64,000 nucleotides of DNA, taken from contig NZ_LT707006.1 of the NCBI RefSeq assembly GCF_900155865.1, positions 2,644,577 through 2,708,576 of the forward strand, read 5' to 3'. Below, piece after piece: positions 24,843-33,056 of the stretch (the first letter of the stretch is position 1; each line of letters begins with the position of its first letter). The DNA is from Bacteroides bouchesdurhonensis (GTDB lineage: Bacteria; Bacteroidota; Bacteroidia; Bacteroidales; Bacteroidaceae). Below the pieces are notes generated by a model, which was not told where the DNA came from, did no database searches, and worked only from the letters and a program-made list of their open reading frames with translations. Position numbers and translations under genes: made by a program.

Positions 24843-27800
24843 AAACTCTATTACTTAAATCATTAATTACACCAATTATCGGATAGAAGAATAGAGTCTC
24901 TTCTAACTTATCATCAAGACTGACATCACTAGTATCCAATTTCAAACGAACACCTTTCTCTACATATGTAGACAGGTTCTCGTTGAAACACTTTGCTGCT
25001 AAATCAAGATGCTGCTTATCAATACCAAACTCGTTACTTAACGAAAACCCCTGAATACGTGCTAGTTTCAAAGCAATAAAGTTAAAATAGGCTCTTACGT
25101 CTTTAACAACATCATCATACATTGTCTGTGCATCAGCATATGTTTCTGATTCACACAGTAAGTTCCTTGAAACTCCTAAAAGAATACTCTTCGCGGATTC
25201 TATATTAGTTGGTTCGTGGCTCAAGAACAAACCACCCTTACAAGTAGCTTCCTTTGGGTTCTCAGAATTTAGTATCAGCTTAATATCCTTATCAATATCA
25301 GAATCATACACCAACTTAAAAATGTGCCTTGTTAGCTTCTCAAGAGAAGATTTATTAGGACTTAGAACAGATACTACTTTCGAACCATTACCACTAAACG
25401 CTATATTCGCGGGAACTTCTAATCCCTTTGCTTTCATGAGATGAGCCAAGTGATAAATAATAGAAGTATAGAAGATGAAGAATACTATCTTTTGGCTTCC
25501 ATTACGCATTAAATACGCATTAAAATCAACTGCATCACTCATAGACTTTGCTTTAATCTTTTCGTTATCAGCAAGAGAAAACAAGAAAGATGCAACCTCA
25601 GAAGAATTACCATAGTTATTAGCAGTCTTTTGGATGAGCATTTTCTGTAATTCCTCTTCACCTTCAAGTTTTGAAATGAAATCATCTTTACATTGTCTGA
25701 TAATACCGTTTAGTTCTCCATTTTGAACGCTAACTAAGCTATTACCAAAGATTGCATCAGCAGCAAATCTCATGGATGATATACACTTTACACCATTTGT
25801 ATCCGCAACAACAATGTCTGTTGTACCCCCGCCTATATCAATTGTAACGATATTAGTCACATCAGATCTGGTTTTTTGGAAGAATGAATATGGAGCAACA
25901 GATTCTGTTATAGAAGTTGGAACTCCGGTTTGATTAAAGTATTTTTTATACGCAGCTGTCCACAAACGCTCAAATAGTCCTTTCTTGAAGGCAGACATAC
26001 TTATTGGATAAAACCATTTAATTTGCGTTTGCTGTATACTAGCTCCTTCTTGAACTACTTTTGTACGTATCATCATAAACAAAGATTCGATATAACATTT
26101 TATTCTTTGCTCATTAGTGGGACTAGCTTGACTCCACTTTAAGTTAGGGACGTACTCATTGTACTTTGTGCCTACTATTTTTTGATTATACATAAATGCA
26201 GGAGATGCATTGCCAAATGGCTCATATGCTCCAATTCCAGTGCCATTACGTCCGGAATTTACTTTATCAATGCAAAGGACAGTGCGCATGGGAAAATGAC
26301 AATTAGCGTTCACACCTATAGATTCAGGAATAAACTCACCTCTGATATGATCCATAACCACCGCACTATCTGTTGAAAAAAGCAGACTGAACTGTGGCTG
26401 GTCGCTATTAAATTCAAATGGCTTAGGTAGTTGGTCATCACCTGAAGAGTACTCTATATGTGTGTTCGATGTTCCTAAGTCAATGGCAAATGTCAACGAG
26501 GCGGCACCTGCACGTTGTTTAAACTTGGGTATTAACAATCCACTGCCTACTCTTTCTTTTCCAGATTCTGAAACTAAAGAAACTCTTGCAAAATCAAAAG
26601 TTTTTCCGTCCAACAAGTACACTTTTGAACTTAGTTCTTCTTGAATGTCCACATTTCTAGTAACATAATCTGGTACAAACTTACCAGCAATATTAGTATA
26701 ACAAACACAAGTGCAGTCTTTATTTACAGAATGATCGGAAAGAATAACGATTCTATAATGTGCATCAGCCTCTTGAGCAAATTTTACAGGAGGAAATACA
26801 CCTATTGCTAAATCCTCATCAGGAACAACAATTGCACCCTTATTGTTCTGCTCATCTGCTTTAACATCAAGAGTATATATTCGCTTATATTCTACTTCTC
26901 CAGCCTTAATAGGTACACGGAGTGATACTTCAACTCCGGAAGCTACTTGCTTAATTTCAAAAGCCTTTTTACCTGATGGAGCCAAGCCCGTTAAATAATC
27001 AGATGTAAAGTAATCAAAGAAAGTATCCTTTATTGGGAACAAATAACCTTCAACATTGCCATTTGAACTCTGATAGTTGCCATCAAAATAGTCTGCTTTA
27101 TTAATAGCAGAAGGGAGCTTTACAATTTTATCTTCAAGGAAGTCGCTGATAGTTAAATAAGGATGCTGGATATTAATGCCAGGCAGACGCCGTTGCGCAA
27201 GAGGCAAAGCATCATAATATGGTACATCAAAACTTCTACCAAATTTAGAACCATAGTACTCCATGTTTTCATAAGCGTTTCCTCTGACAACAGGAAGAAC
27301 TAACGGTAATGTTTCTGTCGATTTCAGAGCTTGTAATTCAAAATCAGAGTTTCCTGTGACAACAGCTCTTTTGCAATGGAATGAAACTCCATTGATTTCG
27401 ACATCAAAAGATGTTGTAGTATTAATATTGACACTAAGAGCTTCATAAGTCTTATCTACGAAGTTTTTTGTACCAGGAATTATTGAAATACACTGATTTT
27501 GGATGCTATTAATTTCGTTTTTGAGGCTATTATCAAGAACGAAGTAAACAGCATCCATATATTTGGCAACCTCAGGATAATCATTATTAAAGTTCGCATT
27601 TGAGTATCTAAATGCAAACATATATTTCAAGAATTCTGGATCTCTTTGGTCAAGAGATGAATAGTTTGAATCAAATGCATAATCAGTACCGAAACATAGC
27701 TCCTTTGATATAGCATACTCGTTATTAGCTGTAGAAAAAAATAGTGTTGCAGGTGAAGTAGCCCCAATGATGTGCATCTGTTTCTGTCCTGATCCCTTAT

Positions 27801-28311
27801 ATTTAAGAATATACATATTCTTCATTTTCCCAAAGTTGTATGGGTCATTTCCTAAGGCATCTTGCTTGAGGAACATGTCTAATGATCTACCAGCAACTTG
27901 GTGATTCGGATTAGGTGACAACAATAGCTTCTGCAATTCTTGATTCATATTCCAAACAACAATGTCAACCTTATCTTGCATGGTTGGATATGAGAAAAAT
28001 ATTTGAGCTACATCCAAGGTGTCAGATACCATTTTATGATAAATTGTATTGCCTGATAGGTGCGATTTTACATCGTCAACAGACATTTGATTTAATGTGC
28101 CTGGAATAATCTTACCAAAAGCTTCCTTTACCAATTCTATTCTCGCAAAAGGAGAAGGAATTGAAGTTATCTCGTTTTGCGTAGTTGTAGCATCAGAGAT
28201 TCCATCAACATACCCATGATTATATGTTGTTGCAGTTGAATTGCTCCAATCGACGATAGTAGTCTTTGTAGCAACAATACCTGCTCTTTTTAATCTGAAA
28301 ATGTGTCCCAT
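24829..28311 (-). CDS. Giant actin/Hsp70-fold ATPase (SrfB-like)
   Basis: A 1160-residue protein. The first 600 residues are beta-rich and I recognise no family. From about residue 605 an actin/Hsp70 ATPase domain begins: LTFAIDLGTSNTHIEYSSG (phosphate 1), IVTIDIGGGTTDIVVADTNG (phosphate 2, about 820) and PANIAFSGNGSKVVSVLSP (adenosine motif, about 970). The size and order resemble SrfB-type proteins of the Srf/FtsZ-like predicted systems. It probably hydrolyses ATP and may polymerise or act as a regulatory switch. It lies 2 bp downstream of the tubulin-like gene. Having an actin-like and tubulin-like proteins in one operon is unusual. The SrfB name is by analogy, not by alignment. Confidence 0.7.
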   Translation of the reverse strand: MGHIFRLKRAGIVATKTTIVDWSNSTATTYNHGYVDGISDATTTQNEITSIPSPFARIELVKEAFGKIIPGTLNQMSVDDVKSHLSGNTIYHKMVSDTLDVAQIFFSYPTMQDKVDIVVWNMNQELQKLLLSPNPNHQVAGRSLDMFLKQDALGNDPYNFGKMKNMYILKYKGSGQKQMHIIGATSPATLFFSTANNEYAISKELCFGTDYAFDSNYSSLDQRDPEFLKYMFAFRYSNANFNNDYPEVAKYMDAVYFVLDNSLKNEINSIQNQCISIIPGTKNFVDKTYEALSVNINTTTSFDVEINGVSFHCKRAVVTGNSDFELQALKSTETLPLVLPVVRGNAYENMEYYGSKFGRSFDVPYYDALPLAQRRLPGINIQHPYLTISDFLEDKIVKLPSAINKADYFDGNYQSSNGNVEGYLFPIKDTFFDYFTSDYLTGLAPSGKKAFEIKQVASGVEVSLRVPIKAGEVEYKRIYTLDVKADEQNNKGAIVVPDEDLAIGVFPPVKFAQEADAHYRIVILSDHSVNKDCTCVCYTNIAGKFVPDYVTRNVDIQEELSSKVYLLDGKTFDFARVSLVSESGKERVGSGLLIPKFKQRAGAASLTFAIDLGTSNTHIEYSSGDDQLPKPFEFNSDQPQFSLLFSTDSAVVMDHIRGEFIPESIGVNANCHFPMRTVLCIDKVNSGRNGTGIGAYEPFGNASPAFMYNQKIVGTKYNEYVPNLKWSQASPTNEQRIKCYIESLFMMIRTKVVQEGASIQQTQIKWFYPISMSAFKKGLFERLWTAAYKKYFNQTGVPTSITESVAPYSFFQKTRSDVTNIVTIDIGGGTTDIVVADTNGVKCISSMRFAADAIFGNSLVSVQNGELNGIIRQCKDDFISKLEGEEELQKMLIQKTANNYGNSSEVASFLFSLADNEKIKAKSMSDAVDFNAYLMRNGSQKIVFFIFYTSIIYHLAHLMKAKGLEVPANIAFSGNGSKVVSVLSPNKSSLEKLTRHIFKLVYDSDIDKDIKLILNSENPKEATCKGGLFLSHEPTNIESAKSILLGVSRNLLCESETYADAQTMYDDVVKDVRAYFNFIALKLARIQGFSLSNEFGIDKQHLDLAAKCFNENLSTYVEKGVRLKLDTSDVSLDDKLEETLFFYPIIGVINDLSNRVCENE

Positions 28312-28313
28312 AA

Positions 28314-29732
28314 TTACAATTTAAGTTTGTTTTCACATATTTCCTTAAGCGTAATATAGAATAGCTCAAGAAAAGATTGTAGTGGATTGAGATTAGCGGA
28401 GATTTTACCAATGTTATCACTTAGCTTCTTGTCTATATAGTCACAGCCTTTCTTTGACAAAAAGCCATAGTGAGGTGTAATACCTACAACAATATCTAAA
28501 GCATCTACAGAAGACTTATCCGGTCTAAATGGTTCAAAAGAAATATGATTTTCTTTCATCTCATTAAGCCATTCTTCAAAGCATTGCTTATATTTGTTGT
28601 ATGTACTGAAATTGGAAGATCTCCAAAAAGAATCCCCCAAGATAGAACTCTTATCTTTTGCCCATTTCTGTGAAGAACGATGTGAGGCATCACGATTGTT
28701 CAGATATGAATTTAAAATCGCCATCATAGACAATGGCTTACGTATTATGTTATTTGTTTCAATTCCAAAGTCAGCAAACATAACACTTTGTGAATCACTT
28801 TCAAGACCAAATTCATGAAAATTGGTATTTTTCACAGTGTTCTGTTGAGATTGTTTTCCGGCAAAATCAATAATAGAAAGAGCCGCAAGCATTTCTACCA
28901 AATGAGCATTATTTTGTTGATTACCACCACCGTCACAATTATCGTAACCAGCAGCTGAAAAATCATCACCTAAATAATACATATCGTCTAAAGTGTTATT
29001 ACCGGTGACATTTTTCTCATAATAGTTTAAAGCCGCTTTTGCTTTTGTAATGAAAGAATCTGCTTGGATTGAACTCTTTTTGTCTGTTTTAAGATTAAAA
29101 TATGGAAGAAGAGAAACTGCTCCAATTGGTGCGTTTGCTAATGCAGTATTGGAATTTGTTCTCATATTCTTTAACAAAAGAGGAAAACCACTTGCACCTG
29201 TTCCTCCAAATATCGAACTGATAATAAATACCTTGTCGCCATTAACAAAATTCGTTGCGAAAGTATTGTAGTCTTTTGAGTCGGTGAATTGGTTAAGTAC
29301 AATACTGCCAATATTAGGATTACCCTTAAAACCGACATTCATATCTGAAGCCAAATTTGCATTAGAAAACAACATTCTCATGATGGCTTGATTTTCTAAA
29401 GACATAGTGCTAAGACTCAGATAATTTTCAAATGATATTCCCGAAGTTCCAATCAATGGAAGTAGATAATTGCCATCGTTATTGAGAGCACTTATTGGAT
29501 TTTTGAAGAATTCATTTTTTTCATTATTGTTAAAACTAAGAGCATTATGAATATTTTCATAAGAGCGCATAATATCAACAGTGCGAACCAAATCACCGTT
29601 TGATTGATCCGGATCGACAATCATAGGGACAATTTCGTAATCGGTATGTACACCTGAAGAAAGAAGCATTGTAAGCGATCTTAAAACACGCGACCCCGAC
29701 CCGCCTATTGCAAAAACATAGAGCTTACTCAT
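28314..29732 (-). CDS. Tubulin-like GTPase
   Basis: A 472-residue protein. The start MSKLYVFAIGGSGSRVLRSL is the T1 phosphate-binding loop of the tubulin superfamily. IVPMIVDPDQSN takes the place of the second nucleotide loop, and VFIISSIFGGTGASGFPLLL is the tubulin signature (GGTGASG). APIGAVSLLPYFNL corresponds to the next core strand. The C-terminal half is family specific. It is clearly different from the FtsZ-like protein at 17662-19455, so the operon has two divergent tubulin homologues. It resembles the tubulin-like proteins annotated as Tubulin_2-type or FtsZ-like-1; polymerisation is inferred. It lies between a membrane protein and the actin-like ATPase. Confidence 0.75.
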   Translation of the reverse strand: MSKLYVFAIGGSGSRVLRSLTMLLSSGVHTDYEIVPMIVDPDQSNGDLVRTVDIMRSYENIHNALSFNNNEKNEFFKNPISALNNDGNYLLPLIGTSGISFENYLSLSTMSLENQAIMRMLFSNANLASDMNVGFKGNPNIGSIVLNQFTDSKDYNTFATNFVNGDKVFIISSIFGGTGASGFPLLLKNMRTNSNTALANAPIGAVSLLPYFNLKTDKKSSIQADSFITKAKAALNYYEKNVTGNNTLDDMYYLGDDFSAAGYDNCDGGGNQQNNAHLVEMLAALSIIDFAGKQSQQNTVKNTNFHEFGLESDSQSVMFADFGIETNNIIRKPLSMMAILNSYLNNRDASHRSSQKWAKDKSSILGDSFWRSSNFSTYNKYKQCFEEWLNEMKENHISFEPFRPDKSSVDALDIVVGITPHYGFLSKKGCDYIDKKLSDNIGKISANLNPLQSFLELFYITLKEICENKLKL

Positions 29733-29743
29733 ATATTATGATA

Positions 29744-30160
29744 TTAAAATTTTTGAAAAGGTACATATTTTGCTGTGCTACCCCATTTTATGATTAGTGA
29801 TGCAACCACAAAGAAGATAAATGACCAAATCACATTAGTGAAGCTAAACATGGTACAATCCAAATATAACCATTCTTCTGATGGGTCAACTTCATTGTTA
29901 ATTAATGGTGTCATCGTGTACCATAATGCAAATACAAAATTGATGATAGCATTTATGCCAGAATATACAAACCACCACATAGTTTGCTTGCGCACTGGAG
30001 CTAAAACATAGTAGAATATCGCACACACCACAAAAGAACAAATAAGCATAAAAGCACCTATGTGCAGATAACCTGGTATGGTTTCATAGAGATATGAATC
30101 AAGTTCTACACTATAGAAGCCATTTGTGTAATAGTAAATCGAGTTAAATAAATCTTCCAT
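29744..30160 (-). CDS. Small integral membrane protein
   Basis: A 138-residue protein with three predicted transmembrane helices: IGAFMLICSFVVCAIFYYVL, WWFVYSGINAIINFVFALWY and NVIWSFIFFVVASLIIKWG. Short acidic loops (EVDPSEEWLYLD) lie between them. No family is recognised. It sits 1 bp after the vWA-like lipoprotein gene and 11 bp before the tubulin-like gene, so it may tether the cytoskeletal partner to the inner membrane. Conserved charged residues inside helices are few, so it does not look like a channel by itself. Confidence 0.65.
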   Translation of the reverse strand: MEDLFNSIYYYTNGFYSVELDSYLYETIPGYLHIGAFMLICSFVVCAIFYYVLAPVRKQTMWWFVYSGINAIINFVFALWYTMTPLINNEVDPSEEWLYLDCTMFSFTNVIWSFIFFVVASLIIKWGSTAKYVPFQKF

Positions 30161-30161
30161 A

Positions 30162-31343
30162 TTATTTTAGACTTAAATTAATTGTAAAAATGTTATTGTC
30201 TTTATTTTGATAGGCATTGTTTACTCCCTCAATTAGTGATTTTATACCATAAGTTGTACTATCTTTAGGAAGTGAGTTATTTTCAAAATTAGATGTGATA
30301 ACCCAATTCGGTAATTTTGTTGTATAGCCAATAGTTAAATCACATGCAAAAGGTCGTCGATTAGTTGCAATTGTATAGATATACTGTCCATTACTTTCAG
30401 ATTTTATATTATCAATATAGTAATCATTAGGTACTATCGTGTATTTTTGAACATCTTTAATTTCCAAGTCAGAAATTATAACCTTTGATAAATCTACTTT
30501 TATATCAACCTTGTACAGCTTGTTTTCATAACGGTCTTCTTTCCAATGCTTAACAATTATGTCTTTACCTTTATCAGTCATTCGGGCATTGTTTGTAACA
30601 ACCTTTGTTGCACATGTTTCCATTGGTTGCAAGAACATTTTTGCTTCATTTTCTAATGTTACTGGCAAGTTAACCACATCTTTAACCTTTCTACTAGGGC
30701 CAAAAATCCATAAATAAAGTGGTCGTTTACCTTTATACTTTATCTTACCAGGAAAATAATACCCGTCAAATGACGCTTCGTATTTATATATGGCAATAGA
30801 TAAATCGTTATATTTATTTATTCCTTTGGTGAAAATCTTGGTGATTTCTGATTTTGCTTTATCTAAATTTCCGAACCTACTTTCAAAACAATAATCGGAA
30901 AGAACAATATTTACGGTATTGTCATTAGTGCCCGATAGAATTTGCTCAAGGACCTTATCTATATCTGAATAACTTGAATTACAATTTGTGTAAATCTGGT
31001 TGAGCCATGTATTTATGTCACTTTTTTGTGGAATAGTTTCATTATTGATATAGTTCAGCGAAATAGTATCGCCATTTCCTTTGTTTTCCTCTATTCTATC
31101 ATAAAACTCTTTAAGGATATTACCAGCATCATTTACATTCCCTTTAAAATAACCTTTTACACTACCTGAGTTTTCAACGTAGAAATTATATGTAGTAGGT
31201 TCTATCTCTACTTTTTCTATGCATTTGGTATTATATTCACCTTTCGACTCACCACTGCGTGGATTTTTACAGCTAGAACATATCATTAAGTATATGCAAC
31301 TCAGGCCAATAATAGAACCACGTATCATAACTGACTTTTTCAT
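30162..31343 (-). CDS. Lipoprotein with a vWA-like domain
   Basis: A 393-residue lipoprotein (SIIGLSCIYLMICSSCKNPR; lipobox around SSC). The mature part opens with YNFYVENSGSVKGYFKGNVN, where the ENSGS block sits where a MIDAS DxSxS loop would be in a von Willebrand A domain, followed by helices and TVNIVLSDYCFESRFGN, like the central strand of the same fold. A later beta-rich segment (LYKVDIKVDLSKVIISDLEI) may be an Ig-like module. The metal site looks degenerate. vWA proteins are partners in the predicted FtsZ-like membrane-remodelling systems, which supports the reading. Second gene of the operon, 25 bp after upxY. Confidence 0.6.
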   Translation of the reverse strand: MKKSVMIRGSIIGLSCIYLMICSSCKNPRSGESKGEYNTKCIEKVEIEPTTYNFYVENSGSVKGYFKGNVNDAGNILKEFYDRIEENKGNGDTISLNYINNETIPQKSDINTWLNQIYTNCNSSYSDIDKVLEQILSGTNDNTVNIVLSDYCFESRFGNLDKAKSEITKIFTKGINKYNDLSIAIYKYEASFDGYYFPGKIKYKGKRPLYLWIFGPSRKVKDVVNLPVTLENEAKMFLQPMETCATKVVTNNARMTDKGKDIIVKHWKEDRYENKLYKVDIKVDLSKVIISDLEIKDVQKYTIVPNDYYIDNIKSESNGQYIYTIATNRRPFACDLTIGYTTKLPNWVITSNFENNSLPKDSTTYGIKSLIEGVNNAYQNKDNNIFTINLSLK

Positions 31344-31368
31344 TTTTATGTTGGCTTATTTAAATATT

Positions 31369-32109
31369 TTACTCTTTTACAACTTCAAGAAACGCATTAG
31401 GAATGTATGCTGTAGCCATAGTTAGCAAACCATCTATAACTATTCCTACTCGCTGCTGTCCTTGATAACGAGCCACAATGCCTGTTACCCCCTTGAATTT
31501 CCCTTCAACTATACGAACCGCTTGTCCCTTTTGGAATTTTTGCACCTCATCAGTAGATACAATGATATCATCCGCATCTGCTTTACAGATTATGCGAAGA
31601 CTCTCTATCTGATTGTCAGGGATAGTCAGTGGCTCCTTCTCGACTTTATTGCCGATGTGGAAGTGACGATAGTAAAAACGAAGATAAGGGAGGTTTACGT
31701 TATCGTAAACAAAAGACTTAATTTCTTCTTCTGTGCCATAAGTAAAGAAGAGGTTGGGAATACGCGATTCTTCTACTGTTTTACGTTTACCATCTACAAG
31801 TTTAACGGTGAAAAGTGTAGGATAGAAGGCTGTTCCACCTTTACTTATAATATAATCGTATGCTTTCTTTTCTCTTCCGTAAGTGGTACGTAGAGCGTAC
31901 CAATGAGAATTGTCTGTTTGGGAGGTGGAATGTAATGAGGGGTGGGTTACCGACAGCGCATTTCTGGTGGACACCCCTGTATCTGAGTTCTCCACCATCG
32001 TAAGCTTTAGAACTTCGGGGAGGGCATCGGAGGTAAGTCCGGTGCAGGGAGGAACTATATCACCTCCATGAGTGTTTGCATATTTAGATGCAAGTTCATC
32101 GATATTCAT
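31369..32109 (-). CDS. UpxY-family (NusG-like) transcription antiterminator
   Basis: A 246-residue protein. After about 65 low-complexity residues comes a NusG N-terminal domain (HWYALRTTYGREKKAYDYII, then TAFYPTLFTVK) and a C-terminal KOW domain (FQKGQAVRIVEGKFKGVTGI, then VARYQGQQRVGIVI). This is the UpxY architecture, the family that in Bacteroides lets RNA polymerase pass terminators in long capsule operons when encoded as the first gene. Here it leads a non-capsule operon of about 20 kb and sits just downstream of a leader terminator hairpin, so it probably allows full-length transcription of the cargo. The N-terminal extension is unusually long and polar. Confidence 0.8.
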   Translation of the reverse strand: MNIDELASKYANTHGGDIVPPCTGLTSDALPEVLKLTMVENSDTGVSTRNALSVTHPSLHSTSQTDNSHWYALRTTYGREKKAYDYIISKGGTAFYPTLFTVKLVDGKRKTVEESRIPNLFFTYGTEEEIKSFVYDNVNLPYLRFYYRHFHIGNKVEKEPLTIPDNQIESLRIICKADADDIIVSTDEVQKFQKGQAVRIVEGKFKGVTGIVARYQGQQRVGIVIDGLLTMATAYIPNAFLEVVKE

Positions 32110-32153
32110 ATCGGTGCTAACTTTATTCTAGACAGAACTCAATTAATAGCACA

Positions 32154-32247
32154 TAAAAAAAGCGTGGAATCGTTCTGCTGTCCGTTCCACGAGTCGAGGC
32201 TCTTGCATTGCCTATTGTTGTTGAACAGACAACGTCAGAGCCCACGC
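32154..32247 (-). promoter_or_regulatory. Leader with intrinsic terminator/attenuator upstream of upxY
   Basis: Read on the minus strand: a stem of GGCTCT (32242-32237) with AGAGCC (32203-32198), then the hairpin CGTGGAA / TTCCACG (32191-32163) followed directly by C and seven T (32160-32154). This is a textbook intrinsic terminator 45 nt before the upxY start. GCGTGG (32247-32242) could instead pair with CCACGC (32167-32162), opening the terminator, so a two-state switch is possible. This fits UpxY-type processive antitermination or attenuation. Confidence 0.65.
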
Positions 32248-32947
32248 CGATATGAATATAGTCTTGCCGTTAAGAGACCTGTATGAACAAAACATTGTGC
32301 CCGAAAAGGTACAATTCGTGCTTACAAGGTCTCCACGGGGTTGATATAATCACACCCGGGACATCTACCGTTGCTAAGTTCAAGACAACAATTATGAATT
32401 TGCAAGATTCGACTCGTCTTAAACAGAGCGTTAGTAAACGCCTTAAATATGTAATGGACTATTATTATCCCACCCATAGCCCGCTTCATGCAATATTTGC
32501 ACTTGGCTCGGCGTAGGCGTTTCATTTGTGGCCTTAGAAGAGTACATCTTCAATAGCAACATCTGAAACTTACATAGTCCAAATGCAAATATCGGAAGAA
32601 TATTTCAAAATAGAGAAAGAAAAGGAAAGAAAATAACGATGGCAATCATTTGTGGGGCATTTTTTAAGGTTTAATTAGGATTGTTTGATACGTTAAGTTA
32701 TAAATTTCTTCGATTATTCGTATTTCATGCGATGCCGAAAGTCATAAGCCATTTGGAAAATATCGTCAACTAACTTGTTCCATGTCCGCGACACCGAGCA
32801 AGTTTTAGTTGATTGGCTTTGCAACTGAAGGATGCCTCAAATCCATTGCCATAGAGAAAACCTACAAGACTGCACTTTGTTCCATTTTGCAGGTTCTCAC
32901 AATGGCAATAGTCTTAGGGAAATAGGTTTAGATTTGAATATTTGTCT
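32248..32947 (-). other. 700-bp non-coding region upstream of the cargo operon
   Basis: No convincing gene. A minus-strand 67-codon frame (32322-32525) with two CxxC pairs (KCKYCMKR and RCPGCDY) exists, but it is compositionally odd and unsupported. The region must hold the promoter of the leftward cargo operon; I see no clean TTTG/TAnnTTTG pair at the expected distance from the leader. It also holds the large imperfect inverted repeat at 32846-32908. Beyond it lies the IS21 element. Confidence 0.4.
32846..32908. repeat. 22-bp imperfect inverted repeat
   Basis: Arms at 32846-32867 and 32887-32908 match at 18 of 22 positions (TTGCCAT...ACCTACAA against TTGCAGGT...ATGGCAA) around a 19-nt loop. 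It lies between the IS21 left flank and the cargo operon. It could be a strong RNA hairpin, a protein-binding site or an old recombination site. Confidence 0.6.
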
Positions 32948-33056
32948 GCAAATGTAATCGGTAACTTTGTATCGTCAAAAATCGGAAAAGTAAAATCGAC
33001 ATGATTAGAAAAAATAGCATTGTAATTTTGTGGTGCTAACTACTAATTACAATGCT

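Noticed and set aside
31369..32109. A capsular polysaccharide locus, suggested by the UpxY gene
   Set aside because: No upxZ, glycosyltransferase, flippase or polymerase gene follows; the downstream genes are cytoskeletal and motor-like.
32322..32525. A 67-aa minus-strand frame with two CxxC pairs upstream of upxY
   Set aside because: Odd composition, no recognisable family, overlapped by an equally long frame on the other strand and located in a leader/promoter region; treated as non-coding.
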